A DNA stretch of 64,000 nt from Candidatus Vicinibacter affinis (GTDB lineage Bacteria; Bacteroidota; Bacteroidia; Chitinophagales; Saprospiraceae): assembly GCA_016714365.1 (NCBI GenBank), contig JADJNH010000005.1, forward strand, positions 1,960,501 through 2,024,500. Direction: 5' to 3'. How positions within the stretch are numbered: the stretch's first letter is position 1; each line of letters opens with the position of its first letter. The translations under genes were made by a program, and so were the position numbers. The notes under the pieces are model-generated. The model was given only the letters and a program-made list of their open reading frames with translations, ran no database searches and had not been told where the DNA came from. Below, one piece after another: positions 44,904-54,121 of this stretch.

Positions 44904-45650
44904 ATGGAAACCAATCAAAGAAACATAGCCCTGGTTACAGGTGCTACAGGGGGACTCGGCACGGCCATGTGTCAAAAATTAAAAGATGATGGCTATTTTG
45001 TAGTGGCTAATTATCGAAATGCAGAAAAGGCAAAAGTCTGGCAGGAAAAGGAAAAAGAGAAAGGGTATGAATTTGCCATGGTGGAAGGAGATGTCACCCA
45101 TTTCGAAGACACTGGCAGAATGATGGCTGACATTAAGGCTAAATATGGTCCAGTATCCATTCTTGTCAACAATGCAGGTATAACAAGGGACACTCCGCTT
45201 TGGAAAATGTCCGAGGAGCAATGGCGTGATGTGATTCATACCAATCTAGATTCTGTGTTTAATTGTTCACGACATGTAATCGAAGACATGATTGCTCAGG
45301 GTTTTGGTCGCATCATCAACATATCTTCAGTAAATGGACAAAGAGGACAGTTTGGTCAAACAAATTATTCTGCTGCCAAGGCTGGAATGCATGGATTTAC
45401 CAAATCTCTTGCCATGGAAGTAGCTAAAAAAGGGATAACAGTGAACACTATTTCTCCGGGTTACATTGGTACAGATATGGTCATGGCCATTCGGGAGGAG
45501 GTTCGGAATAAAATAGTGGAACAAATCCCAATGGGGAGATTAGGAGGCACAGATGAAATTGCTTATTTGGTTTCATTTCTTGCCTCAGAGAAAGCTGCTT
45601 ACATCACCGGTGCAAATTATGCGATCAACGGAGGGCAACATGTAGCTTAG
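44904..45650 (+). CDS. phaB: Acetoacetyl-CoA reductase-like short-chain dehydrogenase
   Basis: The 248-residue SDR has the cofactor loop VTGATGGLGTAM (15-26), the NNAGI motif, and the Ser-Tyr-Lys triad in ISSVNGQRGQ and NYSAAKAGMHG. The stretch 'GYIGTDMVMAIREEVRNKI' to 'MGRLGGTDEIAYLVSFLAS' matches NADPH-dependent acetoacetyl-CoA reductases (PhaB) more closely than FabG. PhaB makes (R)-3-hydroxybutyryl-CoA for polyhydroxyalkanoates, but no phaC or phaA is here, so a FabG-like role remains possible. A hairpin terminator follows. Confidence 0.8.
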   Translation: METNQRNIALVTGATGGLGTAMCQKLKDDGYFVVANYRNAEKAKVWQEKEKEKGYEFAMVEGDVTHFEDTGRMMADIKAKYGPVSILVNNAGITRDTPLWKMSEEQWRDVIHTNLDSVFNCSRHVIEDMIAQGFGRIINISSVNGQRGQFGQTNYSAAKAGMHGFTKSLAMEVAKKGITVNTISPGYIGTDMVMAIREEVRNKIVEQIPMGRLGGTDEIAYLVSFLASEKAAYITGANYAINGGQHVA

Positions 45651-45685
45651 ATTTACTTTAGGCAATTTAGAAGTTTGCATTGCAA

Positions 45686-45716
45686 CAGGATCTTTCTGAT
45701 TGAAAGAAAGATCCTG
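45686..45716 (+). terminator. Terminator downstream of phaB
   Basis: CAGGATCTTTCT (45686-45697) and AGAAAGATCCTG (45705-45716) form a perfect 12-bp stem with a 7-base loop. Only a weak T-tract (GTCTTTT) follows on the plus strand. Confidence 0.6.
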
Positions 45717-46031
45717 GTTCGTCTTTTAAATTCATGGAGTCTTGAGTGTTTTCAATTCGCTCTAATTTAGAGGAAACATCGTTAAGGTTAAGAAGTCTGA
45801 ATCAATCATTGAAGAGCTCATTATGTGAAGTGTTGAGCTGTTGTGGAAGGAGATTGTATATGTCTAACCATTTGGACCTTTCAAGTTACTGATAGATTTT
45901 TTTAATTAAAATTATTGAATGAAATAATTTTGATTGTGGAGTGTAATGTCTATCGATAGCATTCGAAAACATTTTCTCAACAAATTTCCTGTTAAGACAA
46001 AAATTCAAAGAGGATAATCACTCCAGTAATT
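45717..46031. other. Intergenic spacer without a supported gene
   Basis: This 315-base stretch between phaB and the end of the TonB receptor gene holds a TAATTTTG box (45925-45932) and a 23-codon frame (45946-46017), neither with further support. Nothing else was seen. Confidence 0.6.
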
Positions 46032-48509
46032 TTAAAATTCAATGATAAATCCAATGGTTGGCAAAAGATTTGCATCAGCATTTTCCAAAATGATGGGAAT
46101 TGCATTGGCTCCATCAGGTCTTAAGGCTGCTCCATCTGTAGTTTCAAATGCCGTATTGTCTGCATTTCTTTTAAACGTATAATTTGGGAATGAAGGATTG
46201 GCCCTGACCAAAACATTTTGAAGATCCAAAAACAAATCAAAAGTCGTACGTCTAAAATTCCACTTTTTATCAAGTCGAACATCCAATTGGTTGAAATTAG
46301 CAAGTTGGCTGCCATTCAATTGATTGTAATCTAATGTGCCTCTGCCTTCAACCGCGTAGTTTACGCGACTCCTTTCCAAATCAAATGGGGTGTAGGGAGT
46401 GCCCCCCTGAAATCTCCACCTTAAACCAAGCTCCCAATTGTATTTAAATTTATAACCCATGAGGATGGCAACCAAATGTCTGGTGTCCCATGATGAACGA
46501 ATGTACTTTTCATTTACTCCAGTAAAAGAGGACCAGAACAAAGTGTAGGATGTGGTGAAGTACATATTCCTTGTTAATTTTTGTTGAGCAAAGAATTCAA
46601 CTCCATAGGTCTTTCCTTTTCCTATTGAGTTGACTGCTTCATTGCCCACAATTCCAAAGTCACCTCCCAGATTGGCAAGTGAAATTCCATCACGAATGCT
46701 GACTGGGTAGTTATCATACCTTTTGTAAAAACCTTCCAGCGTGAATCTTAAGGAGCTTGCCGGAATGTATTCAAGTCCTGCCACAAAATGATCTGAGCGG
46801 ATATAAGGAAGGTTTTGATTAACGGCTAGCTCATTTTCTCTAAAACCAAGAATGGTGTAAGGAAGGATCTTGTAATATCTTCCAAGACTTGCATTAAGAG
46901 TCCACTGTTTTGACATTTTGAAACTTGCACTTAATCTGGGACTTAGGGTGTTCAATAGGTTTTTAGCACCGTCTTCTGCAAGGTTGTTTGCGTCAGAGCG
47001 AACTCCCAGTGACAAACTTAACCTGTCGTTCAATAAACTTCGATTGATTTGACCAAACAAGCCATATTTTATAAAATCCAGAGACGTATTGAAACTAAAG
47101 TTGATACCAGGCTGAATTACAACACCCGCACTGTCCCGAATCTCCGGTCTGCCTTTAGCAAATGTTTCATTGGAGTATTTTACATATTGAACCATTGCAC
47201 CATAAGAATATTTCCAGGGCCCATTTACTTTGTGGCTTTCAAAACGCAGTTTGTTTTCAATTTCACGGCTTCGAAGTTTGAGTGTTCTTTTATTTTCATC
47301 CGTCTGTGTGCTGTTGAAATTATCTGAAAATTGGTCCAGCGCATTATCCAGCATGTTTCTGCTAAAAGTTAAATTCCAATAGCCTTTATTTTGGAGGTGC
47401 TTTAAGGTAAAACCTTGTGTGTAATTCCATTGATTGATTAATGGATTACTACTCAATACATAAAGATTTTCAGGAGTTGTATTTTTGGGAAGCGCAAACT
47501 TAAATTCGTCAATAGCTCCGACACCTATGGCTGTCAGGCTTGTTTTGGCATTAAAGCGATGTGAGATTTTATATTGGAAATCCCAATAGTTGGGACGTAT
47601 TGGCAAATCAAGTAATTGAAATAGAAACTGAAGGTAAGATCTTCTGGCAGAAGCCAAAAAGGATGTTTTTTTATTTGTCCCAATTGGCCCCTCAGCAGTT
47701 AATGCTGCTTCGGTTCCACTTAACCTGAAATTACCTTGAATTCGATCCTTGTTGCCGTCTCTTTGTTTGAATTGAAGCACGCTGGATAAAGGGTTGTCAT
47801 ACCTTGCATGAAAAGCACTTGAAGAGAGTGTGGCATCCTCCAAAAAGGAAACATTCAAGATTCCAGTTGGCCCACCAGCGGCCCCTTGGGTTGAAAAATG
47901 ATTGATGACCGGAATTTCAACACCATCCAAGTAATAGACATTTTCATTTGGGCCTCCTCCTCTGATGACCAGGTCATTTCTGTAACTGCCATTGCCGGAA
48001 GTGCCACCGACACCTGGAAGTACTTGCACTACCCTTGAAATGTCAAAATTTCCTCCTGGATTACTCTTAATCTCCTCAGCGCTTAGGTTTTGGATGCTGA
48101 GAGGGGATTCAGATGTTGCTATCCTGATGCTTTTATTTTCTGAAAATACTACTTCGCCCAGCACCTTACTGTCCTGACGGAGTTCAAAATTAATTTGACC
48201 AGTATTACCAGCGGTTATAACCACGTTGTATTTAGTTAAAGCTTGGTAGCCTAAAAACGATACGGTAATATTGTAAGATTTGGTTGGGATGTTAACGATG
48301 GTATAATTTCCATCGAGATCGGTTGTGGCACCCAAATTAGTTCCCTCTATGGCTATAATTGCTCCTATCAGAGGTTCCTGTGTTTCATAATCTTTAACGT
48401 TTCCCGTAAGGCTACCAACTGACTGAGCCTTGACTTGCTGGAAAAAAATACAAGCTGTAAACAAAAGTATGCTCACAGACCACTTTACAAAACTAAAATT
48501 CCGGATCAT
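46032..48509 (-). CDS. TonB-dependent outer-membrane receptor
   Basis: The 825-residue protein has a signal peptide (end KAQ), then a carboxypeptidase-regulatory-like domain (about 33-115, 'GNVKDYETQEPLIGAIIAIE'). The plug domain follows ('NDLVIRGGGPNENVYYLDGV'), then a 22-stranded-type barrel ending 'IGFIIEF' with terminal Phe. The receptor takes up an energy-coupled ligand; no SusD partner is beside it, which argues against a glycan-uptake (PUL) role and leaves siderophore, vitamin or peptide. It lies 41 bases after the BNR-repeat gene on the same strand, so the two may be cotranscribed. Confidence 0.9.
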   Translation of the reverse strand: MIRNFSFVKWSVSILLFTACIFFQQVKAQSVGSLTGNVKDYETQEPLIGAIIAIEGTNLGATTDLDGNYTIVNIPTKSYNITVSFLGYQALTKYNVVITAGNTGQINFELRQDSKVLGEVVFSENKSIRIATSESPLSIQNLSAEEIKSNPGGNFDISRVVQVLPGVGGTSGNGSYRNDLVIRGGGPNENVYYLDGVEIPVINHFSTQGAAGGPTGILNVSFLEDATLSSSAFHARYDNPLSSVLQFKQRDGNKDRIQGNFRLSGTEAALTAEGPIGTNKKTSFLASARRSYLQFLFQLLDLPIRPNYWDFQYKISHRFNAKTSLTAIGVGAIDEFKFALPKNTTPENLYVLSSNPLINQWNYTQGFTLKHLQNKGYWNLTFSRNMLDNALDQFSDNFNSTQTDENKRTLKLRSREIENKLRFESHKVNGPWKYSYGAMVQYVKYSNETFAKGRPEIRDSAGVVIQPGINFSFNTSLDFIKYGLFGQINRSLLNDRLSLSLGVRSDANNLAEDGAKNLLNTLSPRLSASFKMSKQWTLNASLGRYYKILPYTILGFRENELAVNQNLPYIRSDHFVAGLEYIPASSLRFTLEGFYKRYDNYPVSIRDGISLANLGGDFGIVGNEAVNSIGKGKTYGVEFFAQQKLTRNMYFTTSYTLFWSSFTGVNEKYIRSSWDTRHLVAILMGYKFKYNWELGLRWRFQGGTPYTPFDLERSRVNYAVEGRGTLDYNQLNGSQLANFNQLDVRLDKKWNFRRTTFDLFLDLQNVLVRANPSFPNYTFKRNADNTAFETTDGAALRPDGANAIPIILENADANLLPTIGFIIEF

Positions 48510-48550
48510 GCGAACTAAAACATGAATACAAAATCATAGTTCACAGAAGA

Positions 48551-51112
48551 TTAGATTTTTTGTAACTTTCTTGATCTGAACACCTGGCCTTCCTGATACA
48601 CCGCCAAATAAATTCCTGCATTCAATCCTTGCAAGTTTAACCTATAAATTGATTTTTCCTGATCGATGTTTTCGATGTTTATAATTGTCTGGCCGTTAAG
48701 ATCCATGATTCTCAAAGATCTGTTCATTCCGTTGCTGAGCTTTGGCAGATCAATAACGACTTCAGCATCCGCAGGATTAGGCGTTATTTCCAATCTCAGC
48801 GCTTTTAAGGCCGGTACTTCATTTGAAGTCGGGTTACCTCTCTTTATTTCTGAGAGTGGGAAGGTCATGATCGATCGCGCATAAGTTCCTGCAATTAATT
48901 GATTGTTTTTAATGTTTACATCAAGGTCATTTACAGTAATTAGTGGCATATTGTCTCCAACCCTTTTCCAGTTGGAGCTTTTGTCATTGGTCACATAAAC
49001 TCCTAAAAGTGTCGCGGCAGCCATGATGATGTCTGATTTTGCTTCAATAATTTGCAAATCGTATACCGGTATTTCGGTAAGTTCCCCACCAGAAATAGAT
49101 TCCCAACTTTTTCCATTGTTTCTGGAGCGAAATATTAATGAGTTTAAAGAATTGTTTCGGTAGTTTGACATGGAGACATAAAAAGTGCTGTCATTTTCTT
49201 TGGAGCATTTAACGCTGGTGACATATCCTGGTGGCAATCCGGATGTGACATTCATCCATAAGGAACTTGAATCCTTACAAATCCATACATTCCCATTGTT
49301 GGTGCCTGCGATTAAAGTCTTCGGATTTATTAAGGATTCATCCATGCAGGTGATGCTTGGTAAAGAAACAATCTTATACGGTCCATTGGTCGTTAGGGAA
49401 GGGCTAATGGATTTCCAGTTGGCTTCCAAAAGGTTGTAGTTTTTAAATATTCTGTTAGCTCCGCAATACATTATGTCGGGACTGTACCTGCTTAAAAGAT
49501 AAGGAAAATCCCAATTACGGTTTCCACTCAAACCATTTGTGAATCTCTTAAAACCAAGTCCGCCATCCAGGGTTTGATTAAGTCCTCCGTTTTGGGTGAG
49601 GCACCAGTATATGTTTGGGTCAGTAGGGTGAAAGGCAGGCAGAAAACCGTCTCCGCCATAGATGGCTTCCCAATTGTTTATATTCTGTGCGTTGCCGGTA
49701 GAGGTGCCATTGTCCTGGGCACCCCCATAAAAGTAAGATGGATTGTTTGGGTTGTAGGCCACCCGATAAAATTGGGTCGTTGCAATGTTTTCAAGGTCTT
49801 CCCATTCAGTTGAATTTTTTCTCAATTTGTATAACCCGCCGTCTGTACCTAAAAGGATATCTCCGTTTTCGAAAAATTCTATTTCATGTTTGTCGGCGTG
49901 CACTTCATAAGTCCACCAATCAGGCGTAGCCCTCACCCAACTTATGCCACCGTCTAGACTTCTGTAAAGGTCTACCCCCAAAAGAAAAATATCATTTGGA
50001 TTGTTTGGGTTGACGCCAATTCGACCAAAATACCACCCAAAACCTCCCAGCACATCGCAGGGAAGCCCCGAGTTGTTATAATCTGTGATTACTTGTTGCC
50101 AATTGTCACCACCATCCATTGATTTGTATAAACCGCTTATTTGCTGGCCTCCATTGCAAAAGGCTGTATCATTCCGCACCATTCTCGCATAGATGATTTC
50201 AGGACTTGATTTGCACACTTCAATGGCTATTCTGCTGTACGGATAATCCGGAATACCATTGTGAATAACCTCCCATGTTTTTCCACCATCCTTGCTTCTT
50301 CTTATTCTACTATTTGGACCTTCCACCACATTGGTATCATCACGTCTCAATCTCTCCCAACTTGCAGCATAAAGTACTTGAGAATTTCCTGGTTTAAATG
50401 CAATATTGGTCATGCCTGTCTGGCTGGAGACGAATAAAACCTTTTCCCAACTAACTCCTCCATTTGAAGATTTGAATAATCCGCGTTCTGAACCTGGTTC
50501 AAATGGGTTTCCCATAGCAGCAACAAAAATCACTTTGCTATCCTGAGGGTCAACCAGAATTTCACTGATGATGCGAGTTGCTTCAAGACCCATGTTTGTC
50601 CAATTCTTGCCACCATCTGTTGATTTATAAATACCGTTGCCAGCAAAAGGATATCCTGAAATGTCGGGGTCGCCGGTTCCTACATAAATCGTTTCCGAAT
50701 TTTTCGGATCTATAGCTATCGCCCCAATCATTAGAGTTGCCTGATTGTCAAAAATTGGATTCCAGCTGGCACCTCCGTTGGTTGTCTTAAAGACACCTCC
50801 ATTTGGAAATCCTACATAGATAATATTTTGGTTGGTAGGGTGGATGGCCACAGCACTGACGCGAGCCCCAATATTTCCAGGGCCTTGTTGGGTCCATAAT
50901 CCTGAAATGGAATTTTGTGGAGAACGATATGTTTTAGAATTAATTATTGAATTGATGAGCTGAAAATGTCGTTGGCTCAACTCTTCTGATGGAGCCCCAA
51001 ATTTATCAATCAGATAGGCCTCATCCGGGCTATAATTATATCGTTTTTTTACCTCGCCGCATGAAATCATACAAAGCAGGGAGAGTATCAATAGGTGTTT
51101 TGTCCAACTCAT
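48551..51112 (-). CDS. BNR/sortilin-like beta-propeller protein with T9SS sorting domain
   Basis: The 853-residue protein has many Asp-box (BNR) motifs of the type STDGGKNWTNMG, SNGGVSWEKV and SMDGGDNWQQV across residues ~90-720, forming one or two beta-propellers of the sortilin/VPS10 or exo-sialidase shape. The catalytic residues of sialidases are not obvious. The final ~80 residues ('ITPNPADAEVVIDLPKL' to the end 'RSRKLQKI') are a T9SS type A sorting domain. The N-terminus looks like a lipobox (LLCMISCG, Cys18), unusual together with a T9SS domain. A good promoter sits directly upstream, beside the palindromic repeat array. Confidence 0.85.
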   Translation of the reverse strand: MSWTKHLLILSLLCMISCGEVKKRYNYSPDEAYLIDKFGAPSEELSQRHFQLINSIINSKTYRSPQNSISGLWTQQGPGNIGARVSAVAIHPTNQNIIYVGFPNGGVFKTTNGGASWNPIFDNQATLMIGAIAIDPKNSETIYVGTGDPDISGYPFAGNGIYKSTDGGKNWTNMGLEATRIISEILVDPQDSKVIFVAAMGNPFEPGSERGLFKSSNGGVSWEKVLFVSSQTGMTNIAFKPGNSQVLYAASWERLRRDDTNVVEGPNSRIRRSKDGGKTWEVIHNGIPDYPYSRIAIEVCKSSPEIIYARMVRNDTAFCNGGQQISGLYKSMDGGDNWQQVITDYNNSGLPCDVLGGFGWYFGRIGVNPNNPNDIFLLGVDLYRSLDGGISWVRATPDWWTYEVHADKHEIEFFENGDILLGTDGGLYKLRKNSTEWEDLENIATTQFYRVAYNPNNPSYFYGGAQDNGTSTGNAQNINNWEAIYGGDGFLPAFHPTDPNIYWCLTQNGGLNQTLDGGLGFKRFTNGLSGNRNWDFPYLLSRYSPDIMYCGANRIFKNYNLLEANWKSISPSLTTNGPYKIVSLPSITCMDESLINPKTLIAGTNNGNVWICKDSSSLWMNVTSGLPPGYVTSVKCSKENDSTFYVSMSNYRNNSLNSLIFRSRNNGKSWESISGGELTEIPVYDLQIIEAKSDIIMAAATLLGVYVTNDKSSNWKRVGDNMPLITVNDLDVNIKNNQLIAGTYARSIMTFPLSEIKRGNPTSNEVPALKALRLEITPNPADAEVVIDLPKLSNGMNRSLRIMDLNGQTIINIENIDQEKSIYRLNLQGLNAGIYLAVYQEGQVFRSRKLQKI

Positions 51113-51150
51113 TGGGTTAAATATTAATTACTGTAATAACGATTTGAAAT

Positions 51151-51182
51151 CAAAGATATGTTGGCTGGCTTTAATTGAGCAA
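51151..51182 (-). promoter_or_regulatory. Promoter TTG-N21-TATCTTTG of the BNR-repeat gene
   Basis: On the minus strand TTG (51182-51180) and TATCTTTG (51158-51151) are 21 bases apart, ending 39 bases before ATG 51112. The -33 element touches the first unit of the adjoining repeat array. Confidence 0.65.
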
Positions 51183-51641
51183 AATATCACCCCTACGGGG
51201 CTTGGTTTTGTTTGCATGGTTACTAAAGAAGATGTCACCCCTACGGGGCTTGGTATGGGGTAAGAGTGTTTTTTTTACAAAGATGTCACCCCTACGGGGC
51301 TTGGTAAGGGGTAAGAGTTTTTTTACAAAGATGTTACCCTACGGGGCTTGGTATGGGGTAAGAGTGTTATTTACAAAGATGTTACCCCTACGGGGCTTGG
51401 TATGGGGCAAGAGTGTTATTTACAAAGATGTTACCCCTACGGGGCTTGGTTTTGTTTGCTTGGTTATTTATAAAGATGTCACCCCTACGGGGCTTGGTAA
51501 GGGGTAAGAGTTTTTTTACAAAGATGTTACCCCTACGGGGCTTGGTATGGGGTAAGAGTGTTATTTACAAAGATGTCACCCCTACGGGGCTTGGTATTGA
51601 GTAAGAGTGTTTTTTATAAAAATGTCACCCCTACGGGGTTT
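51183..51641. repeat. Tandem palindromic repeat array, ten units of ~48 bp
   Basis: Ten copies of the palindromic core CCCCTACGGGG (starting at 51190, 51238, 51289, 51337 with one C missing, 51385, 51434, 51482, 51530, 51579 and 51628) are followed by CTTGGT and a T/A-rich linker containing GGGGTAAGAGT and TTACAAAGATG. Spacing is 47-51 bases. The array is intergenic. Short scattered CCCCTACGGGG-type elements are common in Bacteroidota intergenic DNA; a contiguous array of ten is less usual. No protein is supported here. Confidence 0.9.
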
Positions 51642-51719
51642 GTTATTTTAAGTGTAATTAAAAAAATCAACCAATAACAAATTAGGAGGAGAATCAACTT
51701 TTCAATGTAGATAATAAAT

Positions 51720-51779
51720 CCCGGAGGGATGATATTGTGATTGAATCAATAAACAAAAATTATTTGAACCCCGGAGGGG
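51720..51779. repeat. Second palindrome family, CCCGGAGGG type, two copies
   Basis: CCCGGAGGG at 51720-51728 and CCCCGGAGGGG at 51769-51779 share the short-inverted-repeat layout of the array upstream but a different centre. They lie 49 bases apart in the 51642-51891 spacer, which otherwise holds nothing supported. Confidence 0.7.
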
Positions 51780-51891
51780 TGGAGTTATTTAATGTACAAT
51801 TTATTTATCGGACTATTTTTTCAAGTTAAGGTATAATTATTAATCTCTTTATTATTTCATGGACCAGTTTGAAATGAATTTAAATTTGCTT

Positions 51892-53385
51892 TTAATTGTA
51901 GCGTTCTTCCATTCTTTGAGTTCGCTTTCTGCGATTTTGCGAACTTCGGTAAAAGCTATAAAGCAAAACAAGAATTATTGGAACCAAAAAATTTAAATAC
52001 TTATACATATTTCTGGTGGCATCATCAAGCTCTTTAATTGGCCTGGTTTCCACAGCTTTTGTACGCAAATCAATCAATCCTGTATCATCGGTAAGCCAGT
52101 CGATTCCGTTCACAAGTAGGGAGACATTGTCCTGATTAATTTGTTGATTTCTACCTCGCCCCACAGGGAAATCGCCATCCCCATAGATTACAAGTTTGCT
52201 GGAAGTGGTGCCTGCAATTTTTCCTTCTACTACGGCACCCAGACAAATATTCCTCTCCGGAAAATCAGCCTCTGTCCACTGGCGTTGAATATCAATTACT
52301 ATTGGCATCGGATCTCGTCCCGATTTGCCAGAAGAAAACAGGAGTGGGGTAAATTGTTCTTTTCCATTATAGCTTACCGCCGATGCGAATTGTAGTATTA
52401 CCCGTTCCAAACCTTTGGTCACCGGATGGTTGGAAAAATTTTGGATCAATGGAAGATAGGGCAATTGTACCGGTGTAGCAAATGAAAACATTCCAGTCTG
52501 TTGCTGTACTTGCACTGAACCACAAGCTGCATCTTTTATTAATGCATTCTCCAAAACAATGCCTTTGGTTGCCAACCAATTGCCTACACCGCTCATTGAA
52601 GGAGTAACCTGACCTGTTTGTAATTCCGCTTCAATTTGATTGGCTGCAATCAACAAATTACCTCCCTGAGCAAGATATTCATCCAGCATTTGAAAATGAT
52701 CTGGGGGAAAGCTATCCTGTGGCCTGACGAGCACTAAAGTTTTATACTTACTTAAATCGGTACTGTCGGTAAAATAAACCGATTCAACCGAGTAAAGTAT
52801 GTTTAGCGATTCATACACTTGAACCATTTCCTGCAGGGATGCTTCCCGATGACCCTGGATAAAACCAATTACAGGTTTGTTTTTTACTACCAGTTTTTTG
52901 ATGTTGGTTGTCAGTGCATATTCCATGGCAGTTCCAGGTTGAATGACGGGAATTATTTCTTTCTTATCTCCCACCTTTATGGTTGCTCCCAAGAAAGCTT
53001 TTAGTTGTTTGGCCTGATCCTTTTCACGGACATTTATCATAACCGGTTGGATACCTTCCCTCATGGCTTCTTCCTCTTTTTTTGGATCATCATTTGGGGC
53101 GATAAATTCATATTCCAGGTTTCCCTTCGAAAGATTGTAAAACTCATCCAAAATTTCCTTCAGCTCTTCTTTAGTTTTGCCAACATCAGTAGGTAAATCA
53201 TCTGAAAAATAGGCCGTAACTTTTACTTTTTCTTCCAGGTTTCGCAGGATGTTTTTAGTAGCAGGACTGAGTGTGAATTCCTGATTTTTTGTGAGGTCCA
53301 GACGAAAGAAGAATTGTCTGGCAAGAAAATTCAATGCCACAAATGCAAGAATTGCTACAATGATTTTTGAAGCAGTAGTATTCAT
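51892..53385 (-). CDS. gldG: Gliding-motility ABC transporter auxiliary protein GldG
   Basis: The 497-residue protein has an N-terminal membrane segment (about 8-25), a periplasmic-type domain with 'LDLTKNQEFTLSPATKNIL' and 'VKVTAYFSDDLPTDVG', and a C-terminal membrane anchor (about 464-482). This is the GldG/ABC-type-uncharacterised-transport layout. In Flavobacterium, GldA/F/G form an ABC transporter needed for gliding. It follows gldF by ten bases, completing the operon. Known GldG proteins are a little longer (~560), but all main segments are present. Confidence 0.9.
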   Translation of the reverse strand: MNTTASKIIVAILAFVALNFLARQFFFRLDLTKNQEFTLSPATKNILRNLEEKVKVTAYFSDDLPTDVGKTKEELKEILDEFYNLSKGNLEYEFIAPNDDPKKEEEAMREGIQPVMINVREKDQAKQLKAFLGATIKVGDKKEIIPVIQPGTAMEYALTTNIKKLVVKNKPVIGFIQGHREASLQEMVQVYESLNILYSVESVYFTDSTDLSKYKTLVLVRPQDSFPPDHFQMLDEYLAQGGNLLIAANQIEAELQTGQVTPSMSGVGNWLATKGIVLENALIKDAACGSVQVQQQTGMFSFATPVQLPYLPLIQNFSNHPVTKGLERVILQFASAVSYNGKEQFTPLLFSSGKSGRDPMPIVIDIQRQWTEADFPERNICLGAVVEGKIAGTTSSKLVIYGDGDFPVGRGRNQQINQDNVSLLVNGIDWLTDDTGLIDLRTKAVETRPIKELDDATRNMYKYLNFLVPIILVLLYSFYRSSQNRRKRTQRMEERYN

Positions 53386-53395
53386 GTTTTTCCTG

Positions 53396-54115
53396 TTATT
53401 TTCGTTTGGTGATTAATTGTTCAGCCATAAATAAACCAAGCAATGTGAGGCTGACAAAATAAATGAGATCCTTGGTGTCCAGTACTCCTCTTGAAATGGA
53501 TTCAAAATGTTTGCTGACACTTAGATCACTCATCAGATTACCAATGAATCCTCGTGTCCCACCACTGAATAAATCAAATAAAAAGTGAAAAAATATTCCA
53601 ATTAACAGGGCCAAAAGAAATGCGACAATCTGATTGTTGGTGAGGCTGCTTGCAAAAAGTCCTATGGCAATGTAAGCAGAACTCATGAGCAACAATCCTA
53701 GATATCCGCTGATGGTTGCTCCATGATCCACTGACCCCAATCTTGCAATTGAAAAATAATAGGGCAGCGTAAAAAGCAATGCAATGCAAACAAGCAGCAT
53801 ACATGCAAGATATTTGCCTAATACAAGTTGACGGTGACTGACAGCCTTTGTTAAAAGTAGTTCGATGGTACCTGTTTTTTTTTCTTCCGCAATCATCTTC
53901 ATGGTGATGGCGGGAATGAAAAAGAAAAGTGTCCACTTCGCTATGGCAAAGAAAACCTGAAGATCTGCTTCTTTGCGAATGAACACATCTGCGCCATAGA
54001 TCCAGGTGAAAAACCCGCTGAATCCCAGAAAAGCCAGCAACATTATGTAAGCTGTCAAAGAATCAAAGAACGAATTGAGTTCTCTTTTGGCGATTATTTG
54101 AATTGGTGATTGCAT
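53396..54115 (-). CDS. gldF: Gliding-motility ABC transporter permease GldF
   Basis: The 239-residue permease has six membrane helices of the ABC-2 type and the cytoplasmic motif 'MIAEEKKTGTIELLLTKAVS' (about 78-97), which contacts the ATPase. It is the membrane channel component of the GldAFG transporter. Start: ATG 54115 is preferred over a TTG two codons upstream that directly abuts the gldA stop. It is co-directional with gldA, six bases after its stop, and ten before gldG. Confidence 0.9.
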   Translation of the reverse strand: MQSPIQIIAKRELNSFFDSLTAYIMLLAFLGFSGFFTWIYGADVFIRKEADLQVFFAIAKWTLFFFIPAITMKMIAEEKKTGTIELLLTKAVSHRQLVLGKYLACMLLVCIALLFTLPYYFSIARLGSVDHGATISGYLGLLLMSSAYIAIGLFASSLTNNQIVAFLLALLIGIFFHFLFDLFSGGTRGFIGNLMSDLSVSKHFESISRGVLDTKDLIYFVSLTLLGLFMAEQLITKRK

Positions 54116-54121
54116 ACTCAA

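Noticed and set aside
45946..46017. 23-codon plus-strand frame (MSIDSIRKHFLNKF...) behind a TAATTTTG box
   Set aside because: It is too short to judge without conservation data, the -33 element is missing, and no overlap or operon context supports it.
51175..51604. Two overlapping plus-strand frames (51175-51507 and 51413-51604) rich in repeated 'SPLRGLV'-like peptides
   Set aside because: They arise only because the ~48-bp palindromic repeat is a multiple of three. There is no start context, no conserved protein character, and the frame breaks where unit length changes.
51183..51641. CRISPR array
   Set aside because: The units are about 48 bp with near-identical 'spacers' built from the same linker words. 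No cas genes lie nearby, and the core is a palindrome of a scattered intergenic family.
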